A DNA stretch of 32,936 nucleotides from a candidate division TA06 bacterium B3_TA06 (GTDB lineage Bacteria; Hydrothermota; Tepidihabitantia; B3-TA06), in contig NJBO01000021.1 of NCBI GenBank assembly GCA_005223075.1, forward strand, positions 1 through 32,936. Reading direction: 5' to 3'. Shown one piece after another: positions 10,484-17,868 of the stretch. A model generated the notes under the pieces. The model was not told the origin of the DNA, did not search any database, and saw only the letters and a list, made by a program, of their open reading frames with translations. Within the stretch, counting starts at the first letter, position 1. The number at the start of each line of letters is the position of its first letter. Position numbers and translations under genes: made by a program.

Positions 10484-12673
10484 TCAGCGCAGCATAACGA
10501 ACTTGCCAACCAACTGCTGGTCGCCGGCCTGGACCCGCACGAAGTAAACACCTGAAGGCTGAGCCTGTCCCACGCGATCTATGCCATGCCACTTTACACT
10601 CGCGTTACCTGAGGGATCGGGATCAGCTGAAGTTTCATATACCCTGCGTCCAAGTTTGTCATAGATGGCCAGCTTCACGGGTTCCCAACAGCCAGTGATC
10701 GTAAAGCTTGTTACATTGCCGCGAGAAAATGGCAGCATCTCGAGAACCAGTGGTTCTCGCATCACAGAGGAGGGCGAGGAGGGCTCGGCAACACCTAAAA
10801 CACGCACACCCTCATAATCCGTGATCATGAAGTCAGTAAGCTTACCTGGAGCAAACTTCACAGCCGATTGGCTCGACCTCTCTTCGTAAGAATAGGTGGA
10901 GCAATGTCCAAGATCATACTCGGCATCAACCTGAAGTCGTAAATCCGTACCCTCAAATGAAACGGTACCGGAGATAACCTCGCCCATCTCAGCATGGTTG
11001 TTGAAGAACACAATGTAACAGACTTCCTCAGAGGGTAATGGGAGAGTGGAATCGATCTTTGCTTCGATGGAGAAGTGCTCGTAGGTGTAGAAATCAAGTT
11101 CGCGTGGCTGGGGTTTGTAGTTGGTGGTAAGTGTGCAAGGGATAGCAAAATGCGTACCAGCGGGTGCCGAAGTGGAATCAATAATCTGCCCCAGGCTCTG
11201 CAGGTAAACCGAGGCGTAGTAGTTCTGTTCTTCTCCAAGTGTAGTTGTGTAAACCCCATTACGGTCAGTAATCCCGGAAAATCCTCTATATTTCTGAATC
11301 GTTTTCCAGCCTTCGCTTAACAGCTTGACGTCAGTGTTCGGTACAGAATTACCGTCCTTGTCGTATACGTTTACACTCAGTGTGCAGGAGGCCGAGTAGG
11401 TCTCGATCGAACTCCACTGAAAGCCGTCAGGCCGCCAGTTCCAGATCATTGAGCAGTACTTGCCGCCGCCGCGATCCTTGTCGTAAGCACAGCCTGAGTC
11501 AGCGGCGTGCGTAACCCCGCCGCCCAGATCAACCTGGCATGGATACCACCCGCCCGATTCTGAAGATAGATAATCATCAGGCCACCAGAACGCGTTCCAC
11601 ACGTGGTCCTCGTTGATGTCCATTACACCCAGAGCCGGTATCAAGCCGGTTCGCAGCCCGGCGCAGAAGAGGTCCTGGCACTCGCCGCAGTTGCCGTCGT
11701 GATCGACAGCGATCTCCGAGGGCTGAATCGGACGGGGGTTGGTGGCAGATCGAGGCAGAACCCTCGAGGTCCACCAGCCGATGGCATTGATGGCACCCAT
11801 ATCAGTCGAATGCTCGCGATCACCGGGCCAGATGTGTCTTTCGCCGTCCCAGACGTAGGCGATATCGGCAAGCGCGTCGCGCAGGAGAGGATAGGGATCT
11901 CCTGCTGAATTGGCGGTGTAGGAGGAGGTCCCGTTATCGTAGTAAAGGAACTCTCGCCAGAACTTGTTATAGATGATCTTGGGCAGCTCGTCTGTGATGT
12001 GCGGCATGATTACGTACCAGTAGTAAATCTCAGTGTGTATTTCAAAGGTTACGGTATCCTCACCATCCAGCCCCTTGTAGCGGGCAGTGGAGTAGTAATC
12101 ATCATCGGTTTCAGGATCGCCGTAATCAACGATCTCAACATAGTTCAGTTCATCGTCGATCGCGAACAGGGAATCCAGGTTGCGCTCAATGATGGAAAGA
12201 TCCATAGCCATAAGGTGTGGAGGTGAGATATGTGCCACCTGAAAGGCGATCTCGTCACGCAGACGGACATCCGCAGGATTTAGGATCATCTCAGCCAGGG
12301 TGTTCTGGCGCGAATCGCTCACCTGCATCAGGTTATCAACGAGATCGGGCCGGAGCCAGCGAGGAGCCGCCTCAACCGCGGCCTCGGCATCTGCAGTCAG
12401 ACCGTAGTCCGGTGCAAGGGTATCGGCAAGGGTAAGGGCGTCAGGATCGCAGCGCAGGACGAGTCCGGTCAAAGGCGGAAGCAGCAAGCGGAAACTAACC
12501 TCATCATAGGTCTGGCCGTCATAGACGACCCGCAACCCCAGCTGTTCTGCCTGCCAAGACTCCGGAATCTCCCCAACGACAGCCTCAGGTTCCACCGGCC
12601 ACATCTCAGCAGTTATCCCCCGATCCACCTCGCCAGAGGCAATGAGGGAAAGCATCACTAACAACCAGTTCAT
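10484..12673 (-). CDS. Secreted transglutaminase-like cysteine protein with C-terminal sorting domain
   Basis: 729 residues. The ATG at 12673 follows AAGGAGG. A short signal peptide is present (MNWLLVMLSLIASG). The central transglutaminase-like core has Cys329 in DGNCGECQDLFC, His357 in NEDHVWNAFWW and Asp382 in PCQVDLGG, the usual Cys-His-Asp order. A CarboxypepD-reg/Ig-like segment (CTLSVNVYDKDGNSVPNTDV) follows. The last 80 residues are a FlgD-like sorting domain (VKLAIYDKLGRRVYE, WHGIDRVG, SGVYFVRVQAG). The inferred role is an exported peptidase or cross-linking enzyme. It has its own promoter and lies upstream of the C25 gene in the same direction, with a spacer of about 150 bp holding the C25 promoter. 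Confidence 0.75.
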   Translation of the reverse strand: MNWLLVMLSLIASGEVDRGITAEMWPVEPEAVVGEIPESWQAEQLGLRVVYDGQTYDEVSFRLLLPPLTGLVLRCDPDALTLADTLAPDYGLTADAEAAVEAAPRWLRPDLVDNLMQVSDSRQNTLAEMILNPADVRLRDEIAFQVAHISPPHLMAMDLSIIERNLDSLFAIDDELNYVEIVDYGDPETDDDYYSTARYKGLDGEDTVTFEIHTEIYYWYVIMPHITDELPKIIYNKFWREFLYYDNGTSSYTANSAGDPYPLLRDALADIAYVWDGERHIWPGDREHSTDMGAINAIGWWTSRVLPRSATNPRPIQPSEIAVDHDGNCGECQDLFCAGLRTGLIPALGVMDINEDHVWNAFWWPDDYLSSESGGWYPCQVDLGGGVTHAADSGCAYDKDRGGGKYCSMIWNWRPDGFQWSSIETYSASCTLSVNVYDKDGNSVPNTDVKLLSEGWKTIQKYRGFSGITDRNGVYTTTLGEEQNYYASVYLQSLGQIIDSTSAPAGTHFAIPCTLTTNYKPQPRELDFYTYEHFSIEAKIDSTLPLPSEEVCYIVFFNNHAEMGEVISGTVSFEGTDLRLQVDAEYDLGHCSTYSYEERSSQSAVKFAPGKLTDFMITDYEGVRVLGVAEPSSPSSVMREPLVLEMLPFSRGNVTSFTITGCWEPVKLAIYDKLGRRVYETSADPDPSGNASVKWHGIDRVGQAQPSGVYFVRVQAGDQQLVGKFVMLR

Positions 12674-12714
12674 ACCGCCTCCTTGTTTGGTTATCTTGAT
12701 GCGATTTCACCTCG

Positions 12715-12743
12715 ATCTTAATCACTGCGGCTTGATTTGTCAA
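12715..12743 (-). promoter_or_regulatory. Promoter of the transglutaminase-like gene
   Basis: Minus strand TTGACA (12743-12738), 17-bp spacer, TAAGAT (12720-12715), about 40 bp upstream of the ATG at 12673. Confidence 0.65.
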
Positions 12744-12825
12744 GTGGATAAGACTCAGAACCAATCTTTAATTAGCTGTAGGTGTTTTTCTTTTCAGAAA
12801 TCGCCTATTGACTCAGTGAGTTGAT

Positions 12826-13467
12826 CTAGGACTCGGGTTCGCCCACGAAGTTAACGCGCACCTCCTTTATATCCCAGAGATGATCGAGCTTCTCGTGGAT
12901 CTCCTCGGAGATGTGGGCGGCGAACTTGTGATCAGGTGTAAGATCAAGATCTATGATTATCACCCCGTCGGCGACGTCGAAGTTCACCAGGAGCTGCATG
13001 CGCACAATCGACGCACCGGTAAGGGGGTTGAGCACGTTGCGAAGCTTTCGCAGGAGTACGTCAGGGGTGGTAGGTTTTTTATCTACGAGCCCGTGCTTCT
13101 CCTTCCACTGCTCAATAGCCGAGCGAAGGGCATCCACTGCCAGAACTGCACAGTGCATCTTGACAGGGGGCAAGCCGCCAAGCTCTTCTGCAGCCTGCTT
13201 CCATGAGATCTTCTCCGCCTCCTCAATCGTGCGCCCCTTAACAATCTCGGTAAGTATAGAGGCGGTGGCGATGTTTGAAGCGCAGCCGAAGCTCTCGAAC
13301 TTGATGTCGGTAATCACATGGGTCTTCTCGTTAACCTTGAGGGATATCTTCAGCATATCGCCGCACGCCGGGCTTCCCTCCATTGCCACAGCGTCGGCGT
13401 CCTTGATCTCTCCTACGTTCCTTGGATGCTTGAAGTGCTCGATTACCTTCTTGGAGTAGGGCAGCAT
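12826..13467 (-). CDS. IscU/NifU-type Fe-S scaffold fused to a MIP18 (DUF59)-like domain
   Basis: 213 residues. Residues 1-125 are an IscU-type scaffold with all ligands: Cys35 and Asp37 in SPACGD, Cys62 in FGCASN, His105-Cys106 in KMHCAV. Residues about 135-213 (LLRKLRNVLNPLTGASIV to IKEVRVNFVG) resemble MIP18/SufT-type (DUF59) domains, which aid Fe-S delivery. The 'P.tG..iv' and 'v.vnf' parts match, but the conserved Cys seen in many such domains is absent. The ATG follows the stop codon of the desulfurase gene with no gap (TAG then ATG), so expression is probably coupled. It acts with the desulfurase to build and pass on Fe-S clusters in the cytoplasm. Assigning the second domain to MIP18 is moderately sure. 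Confidence 0.85.
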   Translation of the reverse strand: MLPYSKKVIEHFKHPRNVGEIKDADAVAMEGSPACGDMLKISLKVNEKTHVITDIKFESFGCASNIATASILTEIVKGRTIEEAEKISWKQAAEELGGLPPVKMHCAVLAVDALRSAIEQWKEKHGLVDKKPTTPDVLLRKLRNVLNPLTGASIVRMQLLVNFDVADGVIIIDLDLTPDHKFAAHISEEIHEKLDHLWDIKEVRVNFVGEPES

Positions 13468-14631
13468 CTAGGCCTCCTTGTCGGGTGTCAAGGGTGAGAG
13501 CTTGCGAAGATCGGCAACGATCCCCTTAAGGGCATCGAGGGTTCTTTTAATCTCCTCTTCGGTGTTGAAACGCGAGAAGCTGAAGCGCATTGAGCCGTGA
13601 GCCTGCTCGTGCGGCCTGCCCATTGCAAGAAGAACGTAGGACGCCTCAAGCGCCTTGGAAAAACACGCAGAGCCGGTTGCGGCCGCGATTCCCTGCATGT
13701 CAAGGTGCAGAAGGATGGATTCACCCTCGATGTAGTCAAAGGTCACGTTAATGATATGGGGCGCACCGCGATCAATGGAGCCGTTCAGATGCACCCAGGG
13801 TATCTCTTTCTTGATCCCCCACCAGAGCATCCTCTTGAGCTTATCGATATGTTCTATATGTTCGGGCTTCATCATCTCGACAGCCCTGGCCATGCCCACA
13901 GCACCTGGAAGGTTCTCGGTACCCGGACGCAGCTCGAACTCGTTGTATCCGCCATACATGATGGGTGAAAGTTTTACATCTTTGCGCTTGTAGAGAACAC
14001 CTATGCCTTTGGGCCCGTGAATCTTGTGTGCGGTAAGGGCGGCAAGCGAGAGGTTCATCTTTTTAACATCAAAGCCAACCCTGCCCCAGCCGTTCACTGC
14101 ATCTGTGTGGAAAGGGATGCTCTTTTCCGCACATAGCTTGCCGATTTTTTTCAAAGGCTGGATAGTGCCTACCTCCTGGTTTACCAGCTGGACTGAACAG
14201 AGGATCGTTTCAGGTCTCAAGGCCTTCTCGAGTTCATCCAGCTTAACACGACCATCGGGATCCACACCGACCACGGTAAGCTCAAGGTCTTCTTTCTGAA
14301 TGGCTCGCAGGGTGTTAAGCACCGACTCATGCTCTATGGCGGTGGTGACAAGATGGGCAGGTTTCTTGAGCGCCCGCGCCAAGCCCAGGAGGGCAAGGTT
14401 GTTGGCCTCTGTGCCACCTGAGGTAAATATGAGCTCTTCGGGTTCGGCGTTGATTGATCGGGCGATCGTTGCACGTGCCTGCTCCAGCTTCTCCTTCGCA
14501 TCCAGCGATGCCTGATATCCGAAATGCCCTGAAGGAGCTGCATACTCCTGCAAGAGGAAGGGTTTCATCTCCTCAAGCACCCATGGATCAAGCTGGGTGG
14601 TGGTGGCATTATCCAGATAGATCTCGTTCAT
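13468..14631 (-). CDS. Cysteine desulfurase (NifS/IscS family)
   Basis: 387 residues, full length for the family. PLP-dependent removal of sulfur from cysteine, passed to the IscU-type scaffold encoded next. Visible motifs: YLDNATTTQLDP at the N-terminus, SGGTEANNLAL, the His-rich TTAIEHESVL, FHTDAVNGWG, the PLP lysine in TAHKIHGPKG (about K202), LRPGTENLPG, and the sulfur-accepting Cys in TGSACFSKALEASYVLLAMG (about C321). It is the middle gene of an operon. Its ATG overlaps the stop of the RseC-like gene by 4 bp (ATGA), and the scaffold gene abuts its stop. nifS versus iscS naming cannot be settled from sequence alone. Confidence 0.95.
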   Translation of the reverse strand: MNEIYLDNATTTQLDPWVLEEMKPFLLQEYAAPSGHFGYQASLDAKEKLEQARATIARSINAEPEELIFTSGGTEANNLALLGLARALKKPAHLVTTAIEHESVLNTLRAIQKEDLELTVVGVDPDGRVKLDELEKALRPETILCSVQLVNQEVGTIQPLKKIGKLCAEKSIPFHTDAVNGWGRVGFDVKKMNLSLAALTAHKIHGPKGIGVLYKRKDVKLSPIMYGGYNEFELRPGTENLPGAVGMARAVEMMKPEHIEHIDKLKRMLWWGIKKEIPWVHLNGSIDRGAPHIINVTFDYIEGESILLHLDMQGIAAATGSACFSKALEASYVLLAMGRPHEQAHGSMRFSFSRFNTEEEIKRTLDALKGIVADLRKLSPLTPDKEA

Positions 14632-15062
14632 TGGGCTGGCTCCTGGCTCCCACCTTTAGTCTTCTCAGCACGCGGCAGAAACCAGCCCGAGCGCTTTAGG
14701 CGTCTATTCAGGCTGATTAGAAATACCCAGTAAACCAGCAAAGCAGCGGCGGCTGAAGCAACCCTTAACCAAAGCGGAGCCTTGGCCAACTCCGCAATGA
14801 GCCACGTGGTCAAAGGAACAGACACCGAACCGACGAAGATCAGTAAAGAGGAGATAATTGACGATCCGGAAGGGAAATCTATCGAAACCACATCGCCCTC
14901 ATGAATCCCAGTTTGAGCCCGTGCAATCAGGACACGGTATTTGCCAGCAGCAAAGCACACACCCTTCTGGCCGCAAGCCGCACAGGCGGATTGGGGGCGC
15001 ATCCTCACCTTCACTATCGGCCCTTCTACCGCGATAATTTCTCCAAACTCTTGCTCTGCCAT
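14628..15062 (-). CDS. RseC/MucC family membrane protein
   Basis: 144 residues. The N-terminus (EFGEIIAVEGPIVKVRMRP) and the Cys-rich segment SACAACGQKGVCFAA are typical of the RseC/MucC family. Then come a beta-rich part and two hydrophobic helices (about 75-97 and 103-122) and a charged tail. Family members act in redox-linked membrane functions (SoxR reduction, sigma-E control, association with Rnf-type complexes). Which applies here is unknown. It is first in the operon with cysteine desulfurase and the scaffold, hinting at a link between membrane redox state and cluster assembly. No Shine-Dalgarno precedes the ATG, and the -10 box ends 6 nt upstream, so the mRNA is predicted to be leaderless. 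Confidence 0.85.
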   Translation of the reverse strand: MAEQEFGEIIAVEGPIVKVRMRPQSACAACGQKGVCFAAGKYRVLIARAQTGIHEGDVVSIDFPSGSSIISSLLIFVGSVSVPLTTWLIAELAKAPLWLRVASAAAALLVYWVFLISLNRRLKRSGWFLPRAEKTKGGSQEPAQ

Positions 15063-15068
15063 CGCTTA

Positions 15069-15096
15069 ATTATAGTTTTTATCTAGGGTTTGTCAA
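15069..15096 (-). promoter_or_regulatory. Consensus promoter of the rseC-like/desulfurase/scaffold operon, predicted leaderless
   Basis: Minus strand TTGACA (15096-15091), 16-bp spacer, TATAAT (15074-15069), then TAAGCG and the ATG at 15062. Normal -10 to start spacing puts transcription at the A of the start codon. Confidence 0.85.
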
Positions 15097-15106
15097 CCTC
15101 TGCAGA

Positions 15107-15161
15107 AGTTGGACAAAAGCTGGTCAGAAGTTGGTCAGAAAGTAGTCAGAAGGTGGTCAAA
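15107..15161. repeat. Five tandem 11-bp repeats upstream of the Fe-S operon promoter
   Basis: Plus-strand units: AGTTGGACAAA, AGCTGGTCAGA, AGTTGGTCAGA, AAGTAGTCAGA, AGGTGGTCAAA. They begin 11 bp upstream of the -35 hexamer relative to the minus-strand promoter. The 11-bp period is about one helical turn, so the repeats present on one DNA face, as expected for cooperative regulator sites or iterons. The binding protein is unknown. Confidence 0.75.
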
Positions 15162-15171
15162 ATCCCGGGAT

Positions 15172-15318
15172 CCCCGCAGAGTTGCGAAGCAACGGCGTGG
15201 GGTGAAGAGATTGCTTCGTCGCACGATCTGGGAGATCGTGCTCCTCGCAACGACAGGGTATCGATGATTGCCGCTGCGATCTTTTACCCCTCCGGGGAAC
15301 AGGTTAGCCTCCGGCTAA
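15172..15318. repeat. String of small hairpins in the non-coding stretch 15162-15332
   Basis: 15172-15202: CCCCGC/GTGGGG outer stem around GTTGC-GAA-GCAAC. 15221-15241: GCACGATCT-GGG-AGATCGTGC, flanked by TTGCTTCGTC and CTCCTCGCAACGAC. 15287-15297: CCCC-TCC-GGGG. 15304-15318: TTAGCC-TCC-GGCTAA. The first has a near copy at 31812-31842, which marks a dispersed repeat. An open frame through this area lacks homology-like features and follows the repeats, so I do not call a gene. Confidence 0.6.
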
Positions 15319-15332
15319 AAAGGAGCACCCAC

Positions 15333-16016
15333 TCACCGGTTCCTTATCTGCTCTGGGGAGCAGGCGCGGACGCATATCCCGCAGATGTGCTGACCCACGA
15401 TACGTTTTCGCACGAAACTATCAAGCTGGGCATAGCAGCGGTGGTGATCGAACGCCGCAGGATCGTCTTTGATCGCCTCTGCCGGACATACCGCAAGGCA
15501 GGCACGGCATACGCCGCAGTCTTCATGAAGCGGCTTGGCTGCTTCTAGGGGTGCATCGGTAAGGACTGATACCAAGCGAACCTGGGAGCCGAACTGAGGG
15601 GTAACCAGGAGATTCGAGCGTCCGATCCAACCCAGTCCTGCCTGGACAGCGGCGTGCTTGTGTGAAAATATCCCTTGCTGGTTCTTCCAGTCTGTGATCT
15701 GGGAGGCAGGCACCGGATAGGCGGCAAAGTCACGCTCCTGAAGGAAGCGGGTGACGGAAAGGGCAAGTTGATCCAGCGCCATATTGACCATCCGGTAGTG
15801 GTGGTAGTAACTCTTGGTGGGATGGTCGGTTATCTCGGAAAGCACGGTCTCCGAGAGTCTTATTGCCCCAACTACGGCATACTTCAACCGAGTCTTTAAT
15901 GCATCGGAGACAAGATTGCGTTCAGGCGAGATGCGAGAAAGATCAGCAATCCCGAAAAGATCAGCTCCTCTCTCCTTGCTGAAGGAAATCAGCTCAGCTG
16001 TCAGGCTCTGGCTCAT
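15333..16016 (-). CDS. QueG-like double [4Fe-4S] protein
   Basis: 227 residues. It resembles the N-terminal and ferredoxin parts of the COG1600/epoxyqueuosine reductase group: an N-terminal LISFSKERGADLFGIADLS, a core segment AAVQAGLGWIGRSNLLVTPQFGSQVRL, then CGVCRACLAVCPAEAI and CYAQ...CGICVRACSPE, ligating two [4Fe-4S] clusters. It is much shorter than canonical QueG and lacks the C-terminal HEAT-like region, so epoxyqueuosine reduction is not assured. The wider family includes short reductase-like proteins of unknown role. Its start overlaps the end of mnmG by 23 bp, in the same operon. Confidence 0.75.
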   Translation of the reverse strand: MSQSLTAELISFSKERGADLFGIADLSRISPERNLVSDALKTRLKYAVVGAIRLSETVLSEITDHPTKSYYHHYRMVNMALDQLALSVTRFLQERDFAAYPVPASQITDWKNQQGIFSHKHAAVQAGLGWIGRSNLLVTPQFGSQVRLVSVLTDAPLEAAKPLHEDCGVCRACLAVCPAEAIKDDPAAFDHHRCYAQLDSFVRKRIVGQHICGICVRACSPEQIRNR

Positions 16017-17868
16017 CTCCTGCCTTAAGGTAGCGATAGAGCGCCAGAAGCGCCACCGGCGTTATACCTGAGATGCGCGAGGCCTGACCCAGGGTGGAAG
16101 GACGGATCGCGGTAAGCTTCTCGATAACCTCGTTGGAAAGGCCGGGTACCTGCTCAAAGGAAAGCTCTTCAGGAATCTTCACCTTCTCGATGCGCTGAAA
16201 ACGCTTGACCTCCTCAAGGGTGCGATTGATGTATCCTTCGTACTTGATCTCGATCTGTACTCTTTCCTTAACAAAATCTGAAAGCCCCTTTAAGTTCTCA
16301 TCGATTTCATCGAGATCGTTAATGGAGAGCTGCGGTCGGCGCAGGAGATCGGCAAGGCTCGGCTTATCCGTGGTCGAGGGAAGTCCGTGCTCTGAGAGGA
16401 TCTTATTCGTTTCCTCTATCTTCGGTCGGGTCTTTTCAAGGTGCTCAATCGTTTCTTTGCATCTGGCCTCCGCCTCCTGGACCATTCGGTAGTCCTTCTC
16501 GCGCAGAAGTCCTAACTTATAACCTTTCTCTGAGAGCCGGGCGTAGGCGTTATCTTCACGAAGAAGCAAGCGGTACTCAACACGTGAGGTGAACATCCGA
16601 TAAGGCTCGTTGGTGCCGCGTGTTACCAGATCATCAATAAGGACACCGATGTAGGCCTCGTCACGGCCCAGGGTAAAAGGTTCCTCTCCCTTAATCCTCA
16701 GCGCCGCGTTGATGCCTGCGACCAGCCCCTGCGCAGCCGCCTCCTCGTAGCCGGTGCTACCGTTTATCTGACCTGCAAAGAACAGATCGCGAATAGTCTT
16801 GGTTTCAAGCCAGGCAAAAAGCTGTGTTGGCTGGACAAAGTCGTGCTCTATGGCGTAGCCGGGACGAATGAACTCGGCGCGTTCAAGGCCGGGAACGGCA
16901 TGGATCATCCTCTGCTGAACATCCAAAGGCAGGCTGGTGGAAAGCCCGTTGGGATAAACCTCGTTGGTGGATAGTCCTTCGGGTTCAATGAACACCCGGT
17001 GGGAGTCTTTGTCTTGAAACTTGACCACCTTGTCCTCGATAGACGGGCAGTAGCGGACACCGGTTCCGGTGATCTTACCTGTATAGAGCGGGGAGCGGTC
17101 TAGATTCTCATTGATGATCTCGTGCACCTCGGGCGTAGTCCGGGTGATATGACATAAAGCCTGGTTGCGCAACTTGCGCCTGGTGAAGAAAGAGATACCA
17201 GGAGGCGGCTCCTCTCCGGGCTGGGGCTCTAGCTTCTCATAACCCAGACTGCGTCCGTCAAGCCTGGGTGGTGTGCCTGTCTTGAAGCGTCCCATCTCGA
17301 AGCCCAGGACCCGCAAGGTGTTGGACAGGCTGTTTGCGGCCTGATCCCCCAAACGCCCGCCTTCAAAATGCTCGCTGCCGATATGCATAAGCCCCCCCAG
17401 GAAGGTCCCGGGGGTCAGCACCACTACCCTTGAACGGATTCGACCCGCCGCCAAGGCATCAACTCCTGCTACCCTGTCGCCTTCGACATAAAGCCCCTTG
17501 ACCTTATCCTGCCATATATAAAGGTCTTCCGTCTCCTCAAGCACACGGGCTGAGAACTCCCGGTGAAGCGCCTTGTCGCACTGGATTCGGGTAGATTGCA
17601 CAGCCGGCCCCTTGCTGCGGTTGAGCCTGCGGAAGTGGATGCCGCAGCGGTCGGCAAGCCTTCCTTGCAATCCCCCCAGCGCGTCTATCTCCCTGGTAAG
17701 CTGGCTCTTGCCCAGACCACCTATGGCAGGGTTGCAGGACATCTCTCCTATCCTCTCGATATTCAAGGTTATAAGTAAAGTTCGACACCCCATCCGAGCT
17801 GCCGCATGCGCGGCCTCTATCCCCGCGTGTCCTGCACCCACCACGATCACGTCATAGTGCCCGCTCAC
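15994..17868 (-). CDS. mnmG: tRNA uridine-5-carboxymethylaminomethyl(34) synthesis enzyme MnmG
   Basis: 624 residues, the usual full length. FAD-binding VIVVGAGHAGIEAAHAAARMG at the N-terminus, then the family signatures SCNPAIGGLGKSQLTREIDALGG, LNRSKGPAVQSTRIQCDK and the later GQINGSTGYEEAAAQGLVAG, with a C-terminal helical MnmE-interacting region ending in ISGITPVALLALYRYLK. With MnmE it modifies U34 of tRNAs reading split codon boxes. The ATG overlaps the stop of the upstream fusion gene by 4 bp, so it is translated within that operon. No mnmE is in the window. Confidence 0.97.
   Translation of the reverse strand: MSGHYDVIVVGAGHAGIEAAHAAARMGCRTLLITLNIERIGEMSCNPAIGGLGKSQLTREIDALGGLQGRLADRCGIHFRRLNRSKGPAVQSTRIQCDKALHREFSARVLEETEDLYIWQDKVKGLYVEGDRVAGVDALAAGRIRSRVVVLTPGTFLGGLMHIGSEHFEGGRLGDQAANSLSNTLRVLGFEMGRFKTGTPPRLDGRSLGYEKLEPQPGEEPPPGISFFTRRKLRNQALCHITRTTPEVHEIINENLDRSPLYTGKITGTGVRYCPSIEDKVVKFQDKDSHRVFIEPEGLSTNEVYPNGLSTSLPLDVQQRMIHAVPGLERAEFIRPGYAIEHDFVQPTQLFAWLETKTIRDLFFAGQINGSTGYEEAAAQGLVAGINAALRIKGEEPFTLGRDEAYIGVLIDDLVTRGTNEPYRMFTSRVEYRLLLREDNAYARLSEKGYKLGLLREKDYRMVQEAEARCKETIEHLEKTRPKIEETNKILSEHGLPSTTDKPSLADLLRRPQLSINDLDEIDENLKGLSDFVKERVQIEIKYEGYINRTLEEVKRFQRIEKVKIPEELSFEQVPGLSNEVIEKLTAIRPSTLGQASRISGITPVALLALYRYLKAGDEPEPDS

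Noticed and set aside
15107-15161. Tandem 11-bp units as a CRISPR array
   Set aside because: There are no spacers between units, the repeats are far too short, and no cas genes are in the window.
15090-15548. 152-codon plus-strand frame over the repeats and the end of the QueG-like gene
   Set aside because: It begins in the tandem repeats, overlaps the QueG-like coding region antisense, and its composition follows the hairpins. It has no ribosome site.
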